Numbered from the stretch's first letter, positions 47,496 through 56,843 are shown. The stretch is 64,000 nt of DNA from Moorella humiferrea (GCF_039233145.1 NZ_CP136419.1:1090001-1154000); one strand, 5' to 3'. A program made the numbers and translations. The notes: generated from the sequence alone by a model not told the origin.

Positions 47496-48383
47496 ATGGC
47501 TATTGACTTGATGCGTGAGTTTCTAAATGAAGCCCACGAGCAATTGGATATGTTAGAGCAACTGTTTTTAAAGTTAGAGGAAAAAGATGATAGAACTATT
47601 GATGCGATCTTCAGGATTGCCCACACCCTAAAAGGTTCGGCGGCTTGTGTAGGACTAAAAGAGGTGGCAGATTTCGCCCATAAGATGGAAACTTTACTTG
47701 ATAGCCTCCGGAAAGGAGAAGTGGTGATAAGCGAAAGCGTTTGCAACCTTTTGCTACAATCGGGAGATGTTTTAAGGGCGTTAATACATGGAGTTGAGGA
47801 AGGGCTGGAGAATTATGTTCCTCCGGAATACACCACGATAATCAACAAACTTGAGCATGCCTCTGATGAGAATATTATCCCGGTACAGGATAATAACAAC
47901 GCCTGTATGAAATTATTTGTACGGATTGGGCTTGACCTGGCTTCAGAAATGCGTGCCGCCAGGGCGTTTGTGATACTGAAACGATTGGAAGATATAGGCA
48001 GATTGAAGATTTCACGGCCTTCAGAGAACGACTTGCTCAACGGGCAGGTAGTTCCCAACGCCATAATAGCAGTTGTAGAAGGCGACATCGAGGAAGAAGA
48101 TCTCTATGAGTGTATAGCGGGATATCCGGACGTAACGGACGTTGATGTTAGGTATATGGTGGAAGTCCGGGAACCCGATTGGATGAGATATAAGGAATAC
48201 GGATGTATACTGGAATCAAAAGGAAAACGCATAGTCCTCGACTTCATGTCCGGTACATTAAAGCTTGATGGTGGTGCTTTGGGGTTTCTTGGCGAAGCCC
48301 TACGACGCGGGTGGCTCCTGTATTCAAACGACGACCTAACTTTTAGAGTGTTAAGCCGACTAACGTTAAAGCAAGTGGCTTGA
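47496..48383 (+). CDS. HPt phosphotransfer protein, detached P1/P2 part of CheA
   Basis: The 295-aa protein opens with an HPt four-helix domain with H43 in FRIAHTLKGSAACVG. About 160 residues with two ferredoxin-like halves follow (e.g. VFVILKRLEDIG-type CheA P2 pattern), then a C-terminal part of about 50 residues I do not recognise. Together with the upstream kinase it makes a complete CheA in two chains, encoded in reversed domain order. The gene starts six bases after the kinase stop. Confidence 0.82.
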   Translation: MAIDLMREFLNEAHEQLDMLEQLFLKLEEKDDRTIDAIFRIAHTLKGSAACVGLKEVADFAHKMETLLDSLRKGEVVISESVCNLLLQSGDVLRALIHGVEEGLENYVPPEYTTIINKLEHASDENIIPVQDNNNACMKLFVRIGLDLASEMRAARAFVILKRLEDIGRLKISRPSENDLLNGQVVPNAIIAVVEGDIEEEDLYECIAGYPDVTDVDVRYMVEVREPDWMRYKEYGCILESKGKRIVLDFMSGTLKLDGGALGFLGEALRRGWLLYSNDDLTFRVLSRLTLKQVA

Positions 48384-48395
48384 GGAGGCTTTTTC

Positions 48396-48548
48396 GTGAA
48401 GAGAATAATATGTTTGACCTATATAGGACCCGATGGAAGGGTTCAACTACCACGAAAAGTTTTGGATAAGCTTAAATGGAAAGGGGAGGACTACATTAAG
48501 ATAGAGGTAAAAGGGCAGGGTAAAGTGGAATTAAGAAAAGTCAACTAA
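48396..48548 (+). CDS. Small AbrB/SpoVT-like protein
   Basis: This is a 50-aa protein with GRVQLPRKVLDKLKWKGEDY and IKIEVKGQGKVELRKV, the swapped-hairpin pattern of AbrB-type DNA-binding proteins or antitoxins. GTG 48396 has GAGGAGG eight bases upstream. It follows the HPt gene by 12 bases and is probably the last gene of the che operon. There is no toxin partner. It could regulate the operon. Confidence 0.6.
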   Translation: MKRIICLTYIGPDGRVQLPRKVLDKLKWKGEDYIKIEVKGQGKVELRKVN

Positions 48549-48657
48549 CCCCTGGCTGAAGTCAGAAGGGAAGGATATTCCGTCATCGGCGTAATCAAAT
48601 GTAGCAGGAAATACCTAATGGTATTTCTTCAAGCAGCCCCCGGAACTGGAAGCGACA

Positions 48658-49517
48658 ATGAAATCTTGCCTGGATGGCAGGAAACCATCTTTCGTTGTCG
48701 AAAAAGTTAAAGGGATGCTTCAAAGAAATGATGATTGTCCCTGCGGCAGCGGCCGAAAATATAAGAAATGCTGCCTGTCCCGGGTGGAAGAAGCCAACCG
48801 CCTCCTTAACCAGGTAGTAGGGCCGGGTACATATACCACCACAGGGCGGAAAATCCTTGCCACCCTGGGTTTTATGTGCGGCCTCTCAATGGGAGAAGGG
48901 GGAACTTATCCCAACCCAGCCCGGATAGGCAGGGGGTTTGAAAGAAGCCTGGGAAGAAGAGGAGGCGTTAGATGCCGGAGAGAAGGACTTGCTGCATGTG
49001 CTGTCCGGACATTTCAAGAAGCTTCTCATTGCCAAAGAATATTTGCGCACTATCCGGGTCCCGGCCTATTTACTGAATTGATTCCATGGACTTATCCCTC
49101 CACCATGAAAGCTACACCGATGATGAACTAAAAATGTTGCTTATCGGTGTGAGCTGGACCGTCGATGACGATTGCCGGGTGTTATTCAGTACGGACGTAT
49201 TACAGGTGAGTGGGGACGAGATGGAAGAAGCGGAGACCAGGATAAAGGAAATTATGGAGGAAAATAAGGAAAATGAAGAGAAGCAGGAAGCTGGCCAGAA
49301 GATAATGCAGATCCTGGCCAAGTATCCCGCTTACGGTAATTTTATCTACGCCAATATGTGGAGAAAAGCACAACCTGCTTACCAGGCTCTCAAGGAAGGC
49401 AAACTGAAGCTGATAATGCCTTTATATGCGGTGGCAGGCGGTGTCTACGCCTTTATAGCCAGTACGATGGCCATTATACCTGCGGAGGTAGTTAAAAGTG
49501 TTATCAATAGGTGCTAA
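48658..49517 (+). pseudogene. SEC-C motif protein with two frameshifts
   Basis: The 5' part encodes a SEC-C zinc motif, RNDDCPCGSGRKYKKCC. The sequence then continues in a second frame (EALDAGEKDLLHVLSGHFKK, LLIAKEYLRTIRVPAYLLN) and returns to a third stretch from 49086 (LHHESYTDDELKMLLIGVSW to the end). Two single-base changes, near 48940 and 49083, would restore one protein of about 285 aa. SEC-C motifs bind zinc and often tag proteins for SecB or ribosome contact. Either a recent pseudogene or sequencing error. Confidence 0.6.
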
Positions 49518-49716
49518 TTTCCGGTGGGTAGGGGAAATCCCCTGGGAAAAAGAAGAGGCCAGTTACTTTATCCCGGAATTAATCCGGGTCTTGAGGTAAC
49601 GGCAATTCCAGGCGCTTGACCGGGAGGCCCGGGAGAAGTACGAAGCCGGAATTACCGGCCTGTTAGAGCTGCAGCAAGGCGCGTGAAGCAAGCAGCCGGA
49701 ATAAGGAGGTCCAACA
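49518..49716 (+). other. Gene debris before the diguanylate cyclase
   Basis: An in-frame stretch reads RWVGEIPWEKEEASYFIPEL, meets a TAA and resumes as REAREKYEAGITGLLELQQG before TGA. It looks like the tail of a decayed gene that I cannot identify. Confidence 0.3.
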
Positions 49717-50403
49717 GTGAAGTTCGTGCGTAAGATAGGTATCACCGGAAGAGTATACGGTGCTCTTATCGGACTAGTTATGTCAGGTTTATGCATTACT
49801 ATATGTTATTTATTTCCTATATGGTGGTGTTTATATTGGTTACCAATACTATACTTTCCTATCGGATTCTGGATAGGATACACTTATGACCGCATTAACG
49901 CTTTGGCCAACTTTGATTGCTTAACTGGCGTAGCTAACAGAGGGCTATTGATGAGAACACTATACCGTTGTCTTAATAAGGCTGCTAACTCCGGTACTCC
50001 GCTGTCAATTATATTTATAGACATCGATAACTTTAAGCAGATCAATGATATCCATGGACATGACCAAGGTGACCTTGCCCTTAAAATCGTTGCTAGGGAG
50101 ATTAAAGCAAATCTAAGATCGACAGATATTGCGGGTAGGTTCGGAGGAGATGAATTCGTAATTATCTGTCCAGGAGCCTCGAGGATCCAGAGTGAAGCAA
50201 TAGCCAGGAGGGTAAAAAAATCCATAGAATGCAAAGCCTTTGGTACCTTTGGTAATATTAAACTAACTATATCAACTGGAATCTCAGTGTATCCTGAAGA
50301 TGGTAGTACCATAGATAAGCTTCTAAGTTTCGCCGACAAAGTTATGTACCGTAATAAAGAAAAGCGGTGTTTGGCCGGTGGCGTTAGTGTAAAATTACAA
50401 TAG
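49717..50403 (+). CDS. Membrane diguanylate cyclase (GGDEF)
   Basis: The 228-aa protein has two N-terminal transmembrane segments (about 11-57) and a GGDEF domain with the intact active motif at 143-147. An RxxD inhibitory site (R134-D137) is correctly spaced five residues before it. It makes c-di-GMP from two GTP and should be product-inhibited. No sensor domain is present beyond the short membrane hairpin. GTG 49717 follows AAGGAGG. It lies just beyond an operon headed by a c-di-GMP riboswitch. Confidence 0.92.
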   Translation: MKFVRKIGITGRVYGALIGLVMSGLCITICYLFPIWWCLYWLPILYFPIGFWIGYTYDRINALANFDCLTGVANRGLLMRTLYRCLNKAANSGTPLSIIFIDIDNFKQINDIHGHDQGDLALKIVAREIKANLRSTDIAGRFGGDEFVIICPGASRIQSEAIARRVKKSIECKAFGTFGNIKLTISTGISVYPEDGSTIDKLLSFADKVMYRNKEKRCLAGGVSVKLQ

Positions 50404-50432
50404 GCAGGAGCAAAAAAGAGCAAAAAAGAGAA

Positions 50433-50560
50433 AAGAGGCCTCATAGGAAGAAAAATACCAAAAAGGAGTGAGGTCTCTTTATGGTAAACGGTAGTACCAG
50501 TACCGCTACAATCTTGGCAGATAAGGCAGGTCTTTTCCTGAATTTACGGCAGGCCAAAAT
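50433..50560 (+). other. Hairpin and truncated short ORF
   Basis: AGAGGCCTCA and TGAGGTCTCT pair across a 28-base loop at about 50433-50480, possibly ending the GGDEF transcript. ATG 50481, preceded by AAAGGAG, opens a frame (MVNGSTSTATILADKAGLFL, NLRQAKIIAP) that runs antisense into the next pseudogene. The frame looks like the first 30 residues of a transposase whose remainder is lost. Confidence 0.35.
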
Positions 50561-51535
50561 CATTGCTCCAGTTGTTTTTTCAGCGCGTTTATCTCTTCCG
50601 GGGCAAGACCCGTGGCTTTGATGATGGTTTCAATATCTACGTTTAACAGGAGCAAATTTCGGGCTACTTCCCGTTTGCCCTTCAGTTCGCCTTCCAATTC
50701 GCCTTCCAGTTTTCCTTCCATCTTGCCTTTCAACAAAGCCTGCTGCTGCATCTCTTCCAGGGTTAATTCCAGATTGTAAATCATCCGTTCCACCTCCCGG
50801 GGTTGCTTGCGTCCAGGATGCGGTCCACCTTTTCCCTAAAATTTTCAGGCATTCTGGGCTTGACGACGTTCTTAGCCAGGTAGTGATATGGCGGAACTCA
50901 TCAGGCGTGAGCCGCCTTAAGACCTCCGCCAGTTTCTGTAAACGTCCCACCAGGTCTTCCGGGTGTATCTTCTGGTCCAAAATAAAAACGCCACCGCTTA
51001 GATTGGCCGCCTTGATAAGCTCTTCTTCGCTGTAACGGTTGACATCAACCAGCAGGTAATGGAAGTCCAGGAGATGCCCGCTAAAATCCTGGTAACTGTC
51101 CAGCATTTCTTTGAAGGAAAGGGCCGCCGTCCAGGATTCTGCCCCCTTGTAGAGCATCGCCGGGATGAAAGGTGGCAGGCAAAAATTTTTGTTCTCCCGC
51201 TCATTCTGCGAGGTGCTGTTGTAAATCTCTCGCCAGATCTCTACCATCTAAAGCAAAAGCCGAAAGGGTATCAGGTAGTCTACCGTCGACTGCAGCTCCA
51301 GTAGAACGTAAAAGATGACGTTTCTTTTTTTTGTCTTGAGCCGGTAGACGATATCGGCTTCTTTCTCACTGAAATCCTGGAGGACGTAGGATTTGTTCAC
51401 CAGGATGAGGTCGTCTGCGTCAATGGCCTCCACCCAGTCTTCCCGGACGAAGGTCTTAAGCAGTTCAAGGAACACCTTTTTGTTGGCCAGGAGCTGCCTG
51501 TAACCCTTGTCGTGGGAGTAGTGGGGAGAACAGGG
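50560..51535 (-). pseudogene. Rpn/PD-(D/E)XK family transposase-like protein, inactivated
   Basis: On the minus strand DKGYRQLLANKKVFLELLKT and KKRNVIFYVLLELQSTVDYL (the PD-(D/E)XK core) precede an amber codon at 51248-51250, where the family normally has Tyr. The frame continues as MVEIWREIYNSTSQNERENK, shifts near 50830 and ends as MIYNLELTLEEMQQQALLKG with the Gly/Lys-rich repeat tail. No good ATG is visible at the 5' end. One nonsense codon and one frameshift make it a pseudogene. Confidence 0.75.
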
Positions 51536-51540
51536 CTGCT

Positions 51541-51909
51541 CTTCGTTTTCTGGCGAAAAAAAACCTTCTTCTAGTAGATAATTATATCATATTTTTAGGG
51601 CAGGACGATAGTTTGCACAAAAACCGGTAACGTCCGATTTTAGCAGAGCAGAAACACGTTAACCCCTTGGGCAGTAGAAGCCACAGGCCTGCTTTTCCAG
51701 CCGGACTTTCTACACAGCTTTGGACAGGGCTTCTTTACCGGCCAGCCAGATAAAGTCTCCAAGACGCAATAGGGCAGCCACCAGGCGTTCCCCGTAAAAT
51801 AGAGGTCCAGGGTTGATAGGGAGGCTACCAGTTTTAGCTTTTCTCAGACCAAAATATAGCAAGAGGATATATTGCAACCAACATGATACTGGAAAGAGTC
51901 TTAAACCAA
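51541..51909 (-). other. Intergenic debris downstream of fliD
   Basis: On the minus strand a 50-codon stretch ending at TAG 51710-51712 reads TGSLPINPGPLFYGERLVAA, LLRLGDFIWLAGKEALSKAV. It is coherent but has no start or recognised family, and it lies one frame off the end of fliD. The remainder shows no gene. Confidence 0.3.
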
Positions 51910-52825
51910 CTAAACCAACTGGTTAAAAAAGGACCCTGGAGGCAGCAGAACAGACCAAAGGCTTGCAGTGTTTATAAGCCCCCACCAATTGTAAGGGGGT
52001 AGGTAAGTGGTATTTAGTTGTGGTAAAGGGTTGGCAAAGGTAGTTAAGGGGCTGGTGGAGATCTTCTGTGCGTTAAACCCGGCTGTCACGGCCAAGCCGT
52101 TGACACCACTGAAAGTAGTCTCTACCAGTCCCAAGTTATTTTGGAGGGCGCTGGTAAGGACAGTTTGGTTAACGGCCAGGGTACCGTCCGGGTTCTGGGT
52201 AACGCCTATGGCGGCTAGGTTCGAGGCTTGATAACTATAGCTTTGCTTTAAAATAGAAAGCAACTGCGGGCTGATATACTGCGAATTTTGCGCCGTAAAG
52301 GTCACCAGGTTGTTATAAGCCGTCACGAAATTGTTGATGGCATTGCTTATGGCCTGGGTATCAGGGGTGACCGTAATAGTAGCACCAGTTACCGGACCCA
52401 AGAGATTCAATGTAAGCCTACGGTTGTCCAGGTATATGGTGTTGCTTTCGGAAGTGTAAGGGACACCATTGAGGGTGTAACTAGCATTGGCTGCCGCAAC
52501 CGAAACCGTGTTAGCCTCAGTATAAGCGACAGCATTGCCAGTTACATCGGTTAAGGTGAAAGCATTACTGGTACCGGTATTATTGGCAGTTAAAACCAGG
52601 CGGCTGGTACCGGCTACAGTATCGGTAGCTACATTGGCGTTAACCGGCGCGCCGGTAGCATTTATGGCATTGGCCATGTTAGTGAGCACAGTCAGGTTGG
52701 TATCCCCGGGGTTAACGGTAAAGGATATGGCGTAAGTCTTGCCGCCTGCTTGAAGGTTGAAAGTGACCCTCCCCCGATTTGTAGGACACAGAGTTAAGAG
52801 TGTATAATCAGAGTAAGGAGGCGTT

Positions 52826-53137
52826 GTGTCCATGGGGGAGCAAAGAAGAAAATATGACGAAGAGTTCAAGCGCAATGCCGTCGAGCTATGCCGCACCAGC
52901 GACAAAACCGCCAGCCAGATTGCTTATGACCTGGGTATCAACAGCAGCATGCTCAACAGATGGCGCAGAGAACAAGAAAAGTATGGAGAACGAGCTTTTC
53001 CCGGGTTAGGGAAACAGATGCGCGGCACCGAACTTGAAGAAGAAAACCGCCGCCTGAAAAAAGAACTGGCCATCGTCCAGGAGGAACGAGACATCTTAAA
53101 AAAAGCAGTGGCCATCTTCTCCAAAACACCGAGATGA
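52826..53137 (+). CDS. IS3-family OrfA (helix-turn-helix subunit)
   Basis: This 103-aa (or 101-aa from ATG 52832) protein has a helix-turn-helix ([20 protein letters not shown]) and a leucine-zipper-like C-terminal helix ([20 protein letters not shown]). It binds the element's ends. Its stop codon overlaps the OrfB start in ATGA, so OrfB is made by coupled initiation or frameshift fusion. Confidence 0.92.
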   Translation: MSMGEQRRKYDEEFKRNAVELCRTSDKTASQIAYDLGINSSMLNRWRREQEKYGERAFPGLGKQMRGTELEEENRRLKKELAIVQEERDILKKAVAIFSKTPR

Positions 53138-54009
53138 AATATCGGTTTATCCGGGAGCACACGGGAACTTTCCGTGTCGAGACGATGTGCCGCGTATTAA
53201 AGGTGTCCCGGACAGGATATTACCGCTGGTTAAAAAAGCCCGTAAGCCAGCGTAAAATCCAGGATGAAATTATCAAAGAAAAAGCAGAGCATATCTACAA
53301 CAAGAGCCGCAAAACCTATGGCAGTCCCCGTATTCATAAACAGCTCGGCAAGGAAGGTATTCATTGCGGCAAAAAGAGGGTAGAGCGGCTGATGCGCGAA
53401 GCGGGCATCCAGGCCATCCAAAAACGCCAATTCAAGGTGACTACCGACTCCAGGCATAATCTGCCGGTAGCCGAAAACATCTTAAACAGGGAGTTTACCG
53501 CCAGTAGCCCTAATAAGAGATGGGTAACGGATATAACGTATATCCCTACCGAAGAAGGCTGGCTGTACCTGGCGGCGGTTATGGACCTCTATTCCAGAAG
53601 GATTGCAGGTTATTCAATGCAGAAATATCTAACCCGGGAATTGGCGATTGAGGCCTTAAACAATGCCGTCACCAACCGCCGGCCGGGCCGGGGACTAATA
53701 ATCCACTCCGACCGCGGCAGCCAGTATGCGAGCCATGATTATCAGCAATTGCTGCAGCAATATGGCTTTATCTGTTCCATGAGCCGAAAGGGAGATTGCT
53801 GGGACAACTCCCCTATGGAAAGTTTCTTCAAGACATTGAAGACGGAACTCGTCTACCATCGCCGTTTTAAAACCCGGGCAGAAGCCAGAGTGGAAATCTT
53901 TGAGTACATTGAGGTTTTTTATAACCGGTTCAGGTTACATTCTTCCCTTGGGTATGCGACACCGGAAGAATTCGAGAAAAACTATGAGAACCTGAGAAAT
54001 GTGGCTTAA
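53134..54009 (+). CDS. IS3-family OrfB (DDE transposase)
   Basis: This 291-aa integrase-type transposase has the HTH_21 region ([18 protein letters not shown]) and the DDE core: D in [10 protein letters not shown] in [11 protein letters not shown] and E in [14 protein letters not shown]. All catalytic residues are intact. Confidence 0.94.
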   Translation: MKYRFIREHTGTFRVETMCRVLKVSRTGYYRWLKKPVSQRKIQDEIIKEKAEHIYNKSRKTYGSPRIHKQLGKEGIHCGKKRVERLMREAGIQAIQKRQFKVTTDSRHNLPVAENILNREFTASSPNKRWVTDITYIPTEEGWLYLAAVMDLYSRRIAGYSMQKYLTRELAIEALNNAVTNRRPGRGLIIHSDRGSQYASHDYQQLLQQYGFICSMSRKGDCWDNSPMESFFKTLKTELVYHRRFKTRAEARVEIFEYIEVFYNRFRLHSSLGYATPEEFEKNYENLRNVA

Positions 54010-54498
54010 GTTGGTGTCCTATTTATCGGGGGAAGTCCAAAGTATATGTACCTGGCGTAAGCCCGGTAGCCGCGGCGCTGGTCAGGGATATGCCTATATT
54101 TTGCTGGGCAGTGGCGATCTGGCTTATGCTTATAGCATAAGTAGATAAAGTTGCATCTGGCTGGGCCTGGGCAGTAACGGTGTTAGGAGCAGATGAAGTT
54201 GCTGTTCGCTGCAAGAATACGTTATTGCTGGTGCTAAGCTGCAATGGCTGGGAAGCCTCCCAAAGCTGGCGGGCATAGTTACTCAGAGTGACCAGGCTAT
54301 TGGCCAAAAGGGAAGGCTGCTGCCGGGTCCAGCTATTTACCCATAAGGCTTCCTGGGCAATGTTGATCGGGGCTACAGGTTGAGAATAGTAAGAAGGTGC
54401 CGCTGGATTTAAAAGATAACTTACCAGCCAGTAATTAGGGTACCAGTAATTGCCGTACACCGGGCTTACCATGCGAAACCATCTCCTCGGCAACCCAA

Positions 54499-54726
54499 TT
54501 GTCGAAAATTATTATAACACGCAGGAAACCCAAAAAGAAGATACAGTCCGACAAGATTAATGCTTTGTCCGGGTCATCCGGCAGTTTGGATAAAGGTTCT
54601 GGTTGGTGCTATTGCTTAATTATCGTTGGCAAAGGAGGAGAAAAATACCTTTTGTCGAATAGTAGAAATAAAATCGAACAAAAGGATAAAAAAGAGATAA
54701 AAATTAAAATAAAGAAGGCTGGAAAG
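54499..54726 (+). promoter_or_regulatory. fliD upstream region with Spo0A-box-like sites
   Basis: TTGTCGAAAAT at 54499-54509 and TTTTGTCGAAT ending at 54660 both contain the 0A-box core TGTCGAA. The first lies just upstream of fliD (minus strand), the second some 70 bases before the poly-G ORF at 54727. Whether Spo0A binds cannot be judged from sequence. Confidence 0.3.
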
Positions 54727-54813
54727 ATGAAGGACCAAACTATTAATACCAATAAATGCCAACGGGGGGGGGGGGGGGGGGGGGGGATTTACCCCATAAC
54801 TACCAGAAAATAG
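54727..54813 (+). CDS. Poly-G-containing small ORF 2
   Basis: ATG 54727 starts MKDQTINTNKCQR, followed by a run of 23 G and IYPITTRK before TAG. With a different number of G the frame would enter DLPHNYQKIELILLPAKSKP, which aligns loosely with the HN...LLEI part of its two sisters. The NTNKC segment is shared with the ORF at 56455 (ANKC). Only the first part of the module is present here; no GEMM RNA follows. Confidence 0.35.
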   Translation: MKDQTINTNKCQRGGGGGGGIYPITTRK

Positions 54814-55067
54814 AATTAATACTATTACCTGCAAAAAGCAAACCTTCCCGCCTTTACAGCCGCAGCTTAACTGCTTTCCTCAAAAGTCCAACCTGCAACT
54901 TTTTACCACAGGGAAACTTTTTTAGCCGGGCTATTTGCAATGCCGGTCCCCTCTGGAAGTCCCAGCTGCGCGCGCCTCCGCACACCGGTTCCCTAAAAAC
55001 TGCAGAAATGATGAGACTTTATTATCCAGCAGCCCTGTAATACTGGTACTTGCAGGGGGCGCATAAA

Positions 55068-56081
55068 ATGGGCAAAGGGCAAGGACTGTATAGTGAGGGC
55101 ATCGCTAACAAATGGGCTATTAATAATCTTATTTTTACCTCCCCTGCGGCCAAAATGCTCTTGCGGAGCGCAGCAGTTTTATCACTGCTGGCCGTCACAA
55201 TGTTAAACAATCATGCCCGGAGCCTGTCTTACCAGATCGTTCTTGATTTTCTCTACCTCGGGCCGGTGACCGTCGCCGCCTGGAATTCTCTTCTTGAAGG
55301 CTTGACGTTTGCCCTGATTGCCGTCTGCCTGCGCATGATTACGAACCCCCTGGCTTTTTCGGCAATGAGGGCCAGCGATTATATCGATTTTCTAGTAGTA
55401 ATGGTTTTTTATCTAATCGTTCCTGTTACCATCGAACTCTTAAGGCGCCTGGCCCGGCAGCGCCAGCAATTGCGGCGCAACCTGCAATTGACAACGGAAG
55501 CCTTGCTGGAGGCCCTACAATTGCGCGACCAGTATACCGGCCGGCACTCGCGCCAGGTAGCTAGATATGCGCGCTGGATAGCAGCCAGCTTAGGCTTATC
55601 GCCGCACTTCCAGGAGTACCTTTACCTGGCCGGGCTACTTCATGACATCGGCAAGATTGGCGTTGACGACGCCTGCTTGAATAAGCCCGGTGCGTTGACG
55701 CCAGAAGAATGGCAGGCCATCCGCCGCCACCCCGTACTGGGCTACAGGATAATCAAAAAAGTAACAGGCAATCAACAAATCATTGCCCGGGCAGTCCTGT
55801 ACCATCACGAGCGGTATGACGGCCGCGGCTATCCCAGGGGCTTGAAAGGCACGGCCATCCCCCTGGAAGCCCGCATTTTAAGCGTGGCAGACTGTTTTGA
55901 CGCCATGACCACTGACCGGGTTTACCGGCAGGCCATGGCTCCTTATGAAGCCGTGGAGGAATTGCGGCGCTGTGCCGGCAGCCAGTTTGATCCGGAAATA
56001 GTGGATGTTTTCTGCCGCATCCTGGCAGAAAACGCCCTTATCCACCCTCGGGAGGAGGAAAAAGAGGTAAACAGTCTTTAG
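55068..56081 (+). CDS. Membrane HD-GYP phosphodiesterase
   Basis: The 337-aa protein has four or so N-terminal hydrophobic segments (to about 125), a short coiled coil, and an HD-GYP domain with H192-D193 (LLHDIGKIG) and HHERYDGRGYP at 246-256. HD-GYP enzymes hydrolyse c-di-GMP to pGpG or GMP. ATG 55068 follows AGGGGG. It opposes the GGDEF enzyme at 49717 and so sets the ligand level for the nearby riboswitches. Confidence 0.9.
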   Translation: MGKGQGLYSEGIANKWAINNLIFTSPAAKMLLRSAAVLSLLAVTMLNNHARSLSYQIVLDFLYLGPVTVAAWNSLLEGLTFALIAVCLRMITNPLAFSAMRASDYIDFLVVMVFYLIVPVTIELLRRLARQRQQLRRNLQLTTEALLEALQLRDQYTGRHSRQVARYARWIAASLGLSPHFQEYLYLAGLLHDIGKIGVDDACLNKPGALTPEEWQAIRRHPVLGYRIIKKVTGNQQIIARAVLYHHERYDGRGYPRGLKGTAIPLEARILSVADCFDAMTTDRVYRQAMAPYEAVEELRRCAGSQFDPEIVDVFCRILAENALIHPREEEKEVNSL

Positions 56082-56454
56082 CAGCTGGCGCGGTAAATTA
56101 ATGACTGCTTTTTCCTGCTTATTATTTTAACAATAGGCGTCGCGCTGGCGTCCTATCGGGACTCCCTGCGCGCGAAGAAAGACATGTAATGTGGCCAAAC
56201 ACGCCAACCGCGTCTCTTCTCAGTCTGTAATTGAGACGCTGAAACGGCAATTCTAACAAAAGGCCGAAATCCGGTCTCTAACCCAGAGCAATATTAAATG
56301 ATTACCTTCGAAAAAAGCGTTGGCTCCGCGCATTGAGGACACCTACCCCTGTTTTGAAAGAAAAAAGTTGCATTTTAATGGCTGAATGCCTAAATAAAAT
56401 ATACTTTTTGTCGAATTAAAAATAAAAAGCAGTTAGTAAAGAAGGGAAGGCGCG
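56082..56454 (+). promoter_or_regulatory. Gene-free leader of module 2
   Basis: No gene is visible in these 373 bp. The end is AT-rich and has TTTTTGTCGAAT (TGTCGAA at 56409-56415), a perfect 0A-box core. It is followed by a purine-rich ribosome binding site (GAAGGGAAGG) for the ORF at 56455. The same site-to-ORF layout occurs at 54653. Confidence 0.35.
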
Positions 56455-56778
56455 ATGAATCGCGAAATTGTAATTGCCAATAAATGTAAATGGGGGGGGG
56501 GGGGGTACAATTACCATAACCCCCGGTTATTGGAAATAAATCTTCTTTACATCCTCTTTCTATTAAGCCTTCTTTTCCTTTGCCTCGCCCGCGGTAAAAT
56601 AATTCTTCTTTTCCATAATTCCCCTAAACCGGTAAACTTACTTCCCTACGTATCGTATGCTCAAGGCAAACAGTCAAAAGGCAGAAGCGCAAAGCCATGG
56701 GTCGAAAGCCCTTTCATGGGTTTGAGCGCCATTCGCGTAGGTTTTTGCCTTTTTACTGGAAACATTTTCCTTCAGTAG
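56455..56778 (+). CDS. Poly-G-containing small membrane protein, in-frame copy
   Basis: The frame encodes MNREIVIANKCKW, four Gly from a run of 13-14 G, then YNYHNPRLLEINLLYILFLL and a hydrophobic helix ending LCLARGKIILLFHNS. The corresponding DNA at 36144-36309 encodes the same peptide after a one-base change in its G-run and stops at a comparable point. Here the frame runs on through the variant GEMM RNA, so the natural end may be shorter. Possibly a phase-variable membrane peptide; no family recognised. Confidence 0.45.
   Translation: MNREIVIANKCKWGGGGYNYHNPRLLEINLLYILFLLSLLFLCLARGKIILLFHNSPKPVNLLPYVSYAQGKQSKGRSAKPWVESPFMGLSAIRVGFCLFTGNIFLQ
56645..56741 (+). ncRNA. c-di-GMP-I-like (GEMM) RNA, variant form, copy 2
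   Basis: This copy shares the outer CCTACG/CGTAGG helix, the GGCAAAC start, GCGCAAAGCCATGGG and CATGGGTTT with copy 1 at 36320. The linker (AGTCAAAAGGC) no longer has the GAAA loop of copy 1, so this copy may be decaying. A T-rich run (GTTTTTGCCTTTTT) follows, as in copy 1. Confidence 0.5.
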
Positions 56779-56843
56779 GGTAACAAACCAGGCAACGCCT
56801 ACCACCAGAAATCATTGGACATTTGTTTACGGGGGAGCAAAGT

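Larger units (their letters stand above)
52764..54039 (+). mobile_element. IS3-family insertion sequence (1276 bp)
   Basis: The left end TGACCCTCCCCCGATTTG and the inverse of the right end, TGGACTTCCCCCGATAAA, are imperfect terminal repeats starting with TG, and both run into TAGGACAC. The 3-bp target duplication AAG is at 52761-52763 and 54040-54042. Two overlapping ORFs on the plus strand encode OrfA and OrfB. Both are intact. Confidence 0.92.
51910..54472 (-). pseudogene. fliD: Flagellar cap protein FliD-like, disrupted by IS3-family element
   Basis: Joining 54472-54043 and 52763-51910 on the minus strand gives a continuous 427-aa protein (TPGTYTFNLQAGGKTYAISF across the junction). An N-terminal SxxxxYW-rich region precedes Ser/Thr/Ala-rich beta domains. 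FliD hallmarks follow: YTSESNTIYLDNRRLTLNLL and TPDTQAISNAINNFVTAYNN. FliD caps the growing flagellar filament. ATG 54472 follows GAGGAGA. No other flagellar gene is in the window. Confidence 0.75.

Noticed and set aside
54814-55067. Possible c-di-GMP riboswitch between poly-G ORF 2 and the HD-GYP gene
   Set aside because: AAAGCAAACC is present but neither the GCAAAGCC strand nor a closing helix follows.
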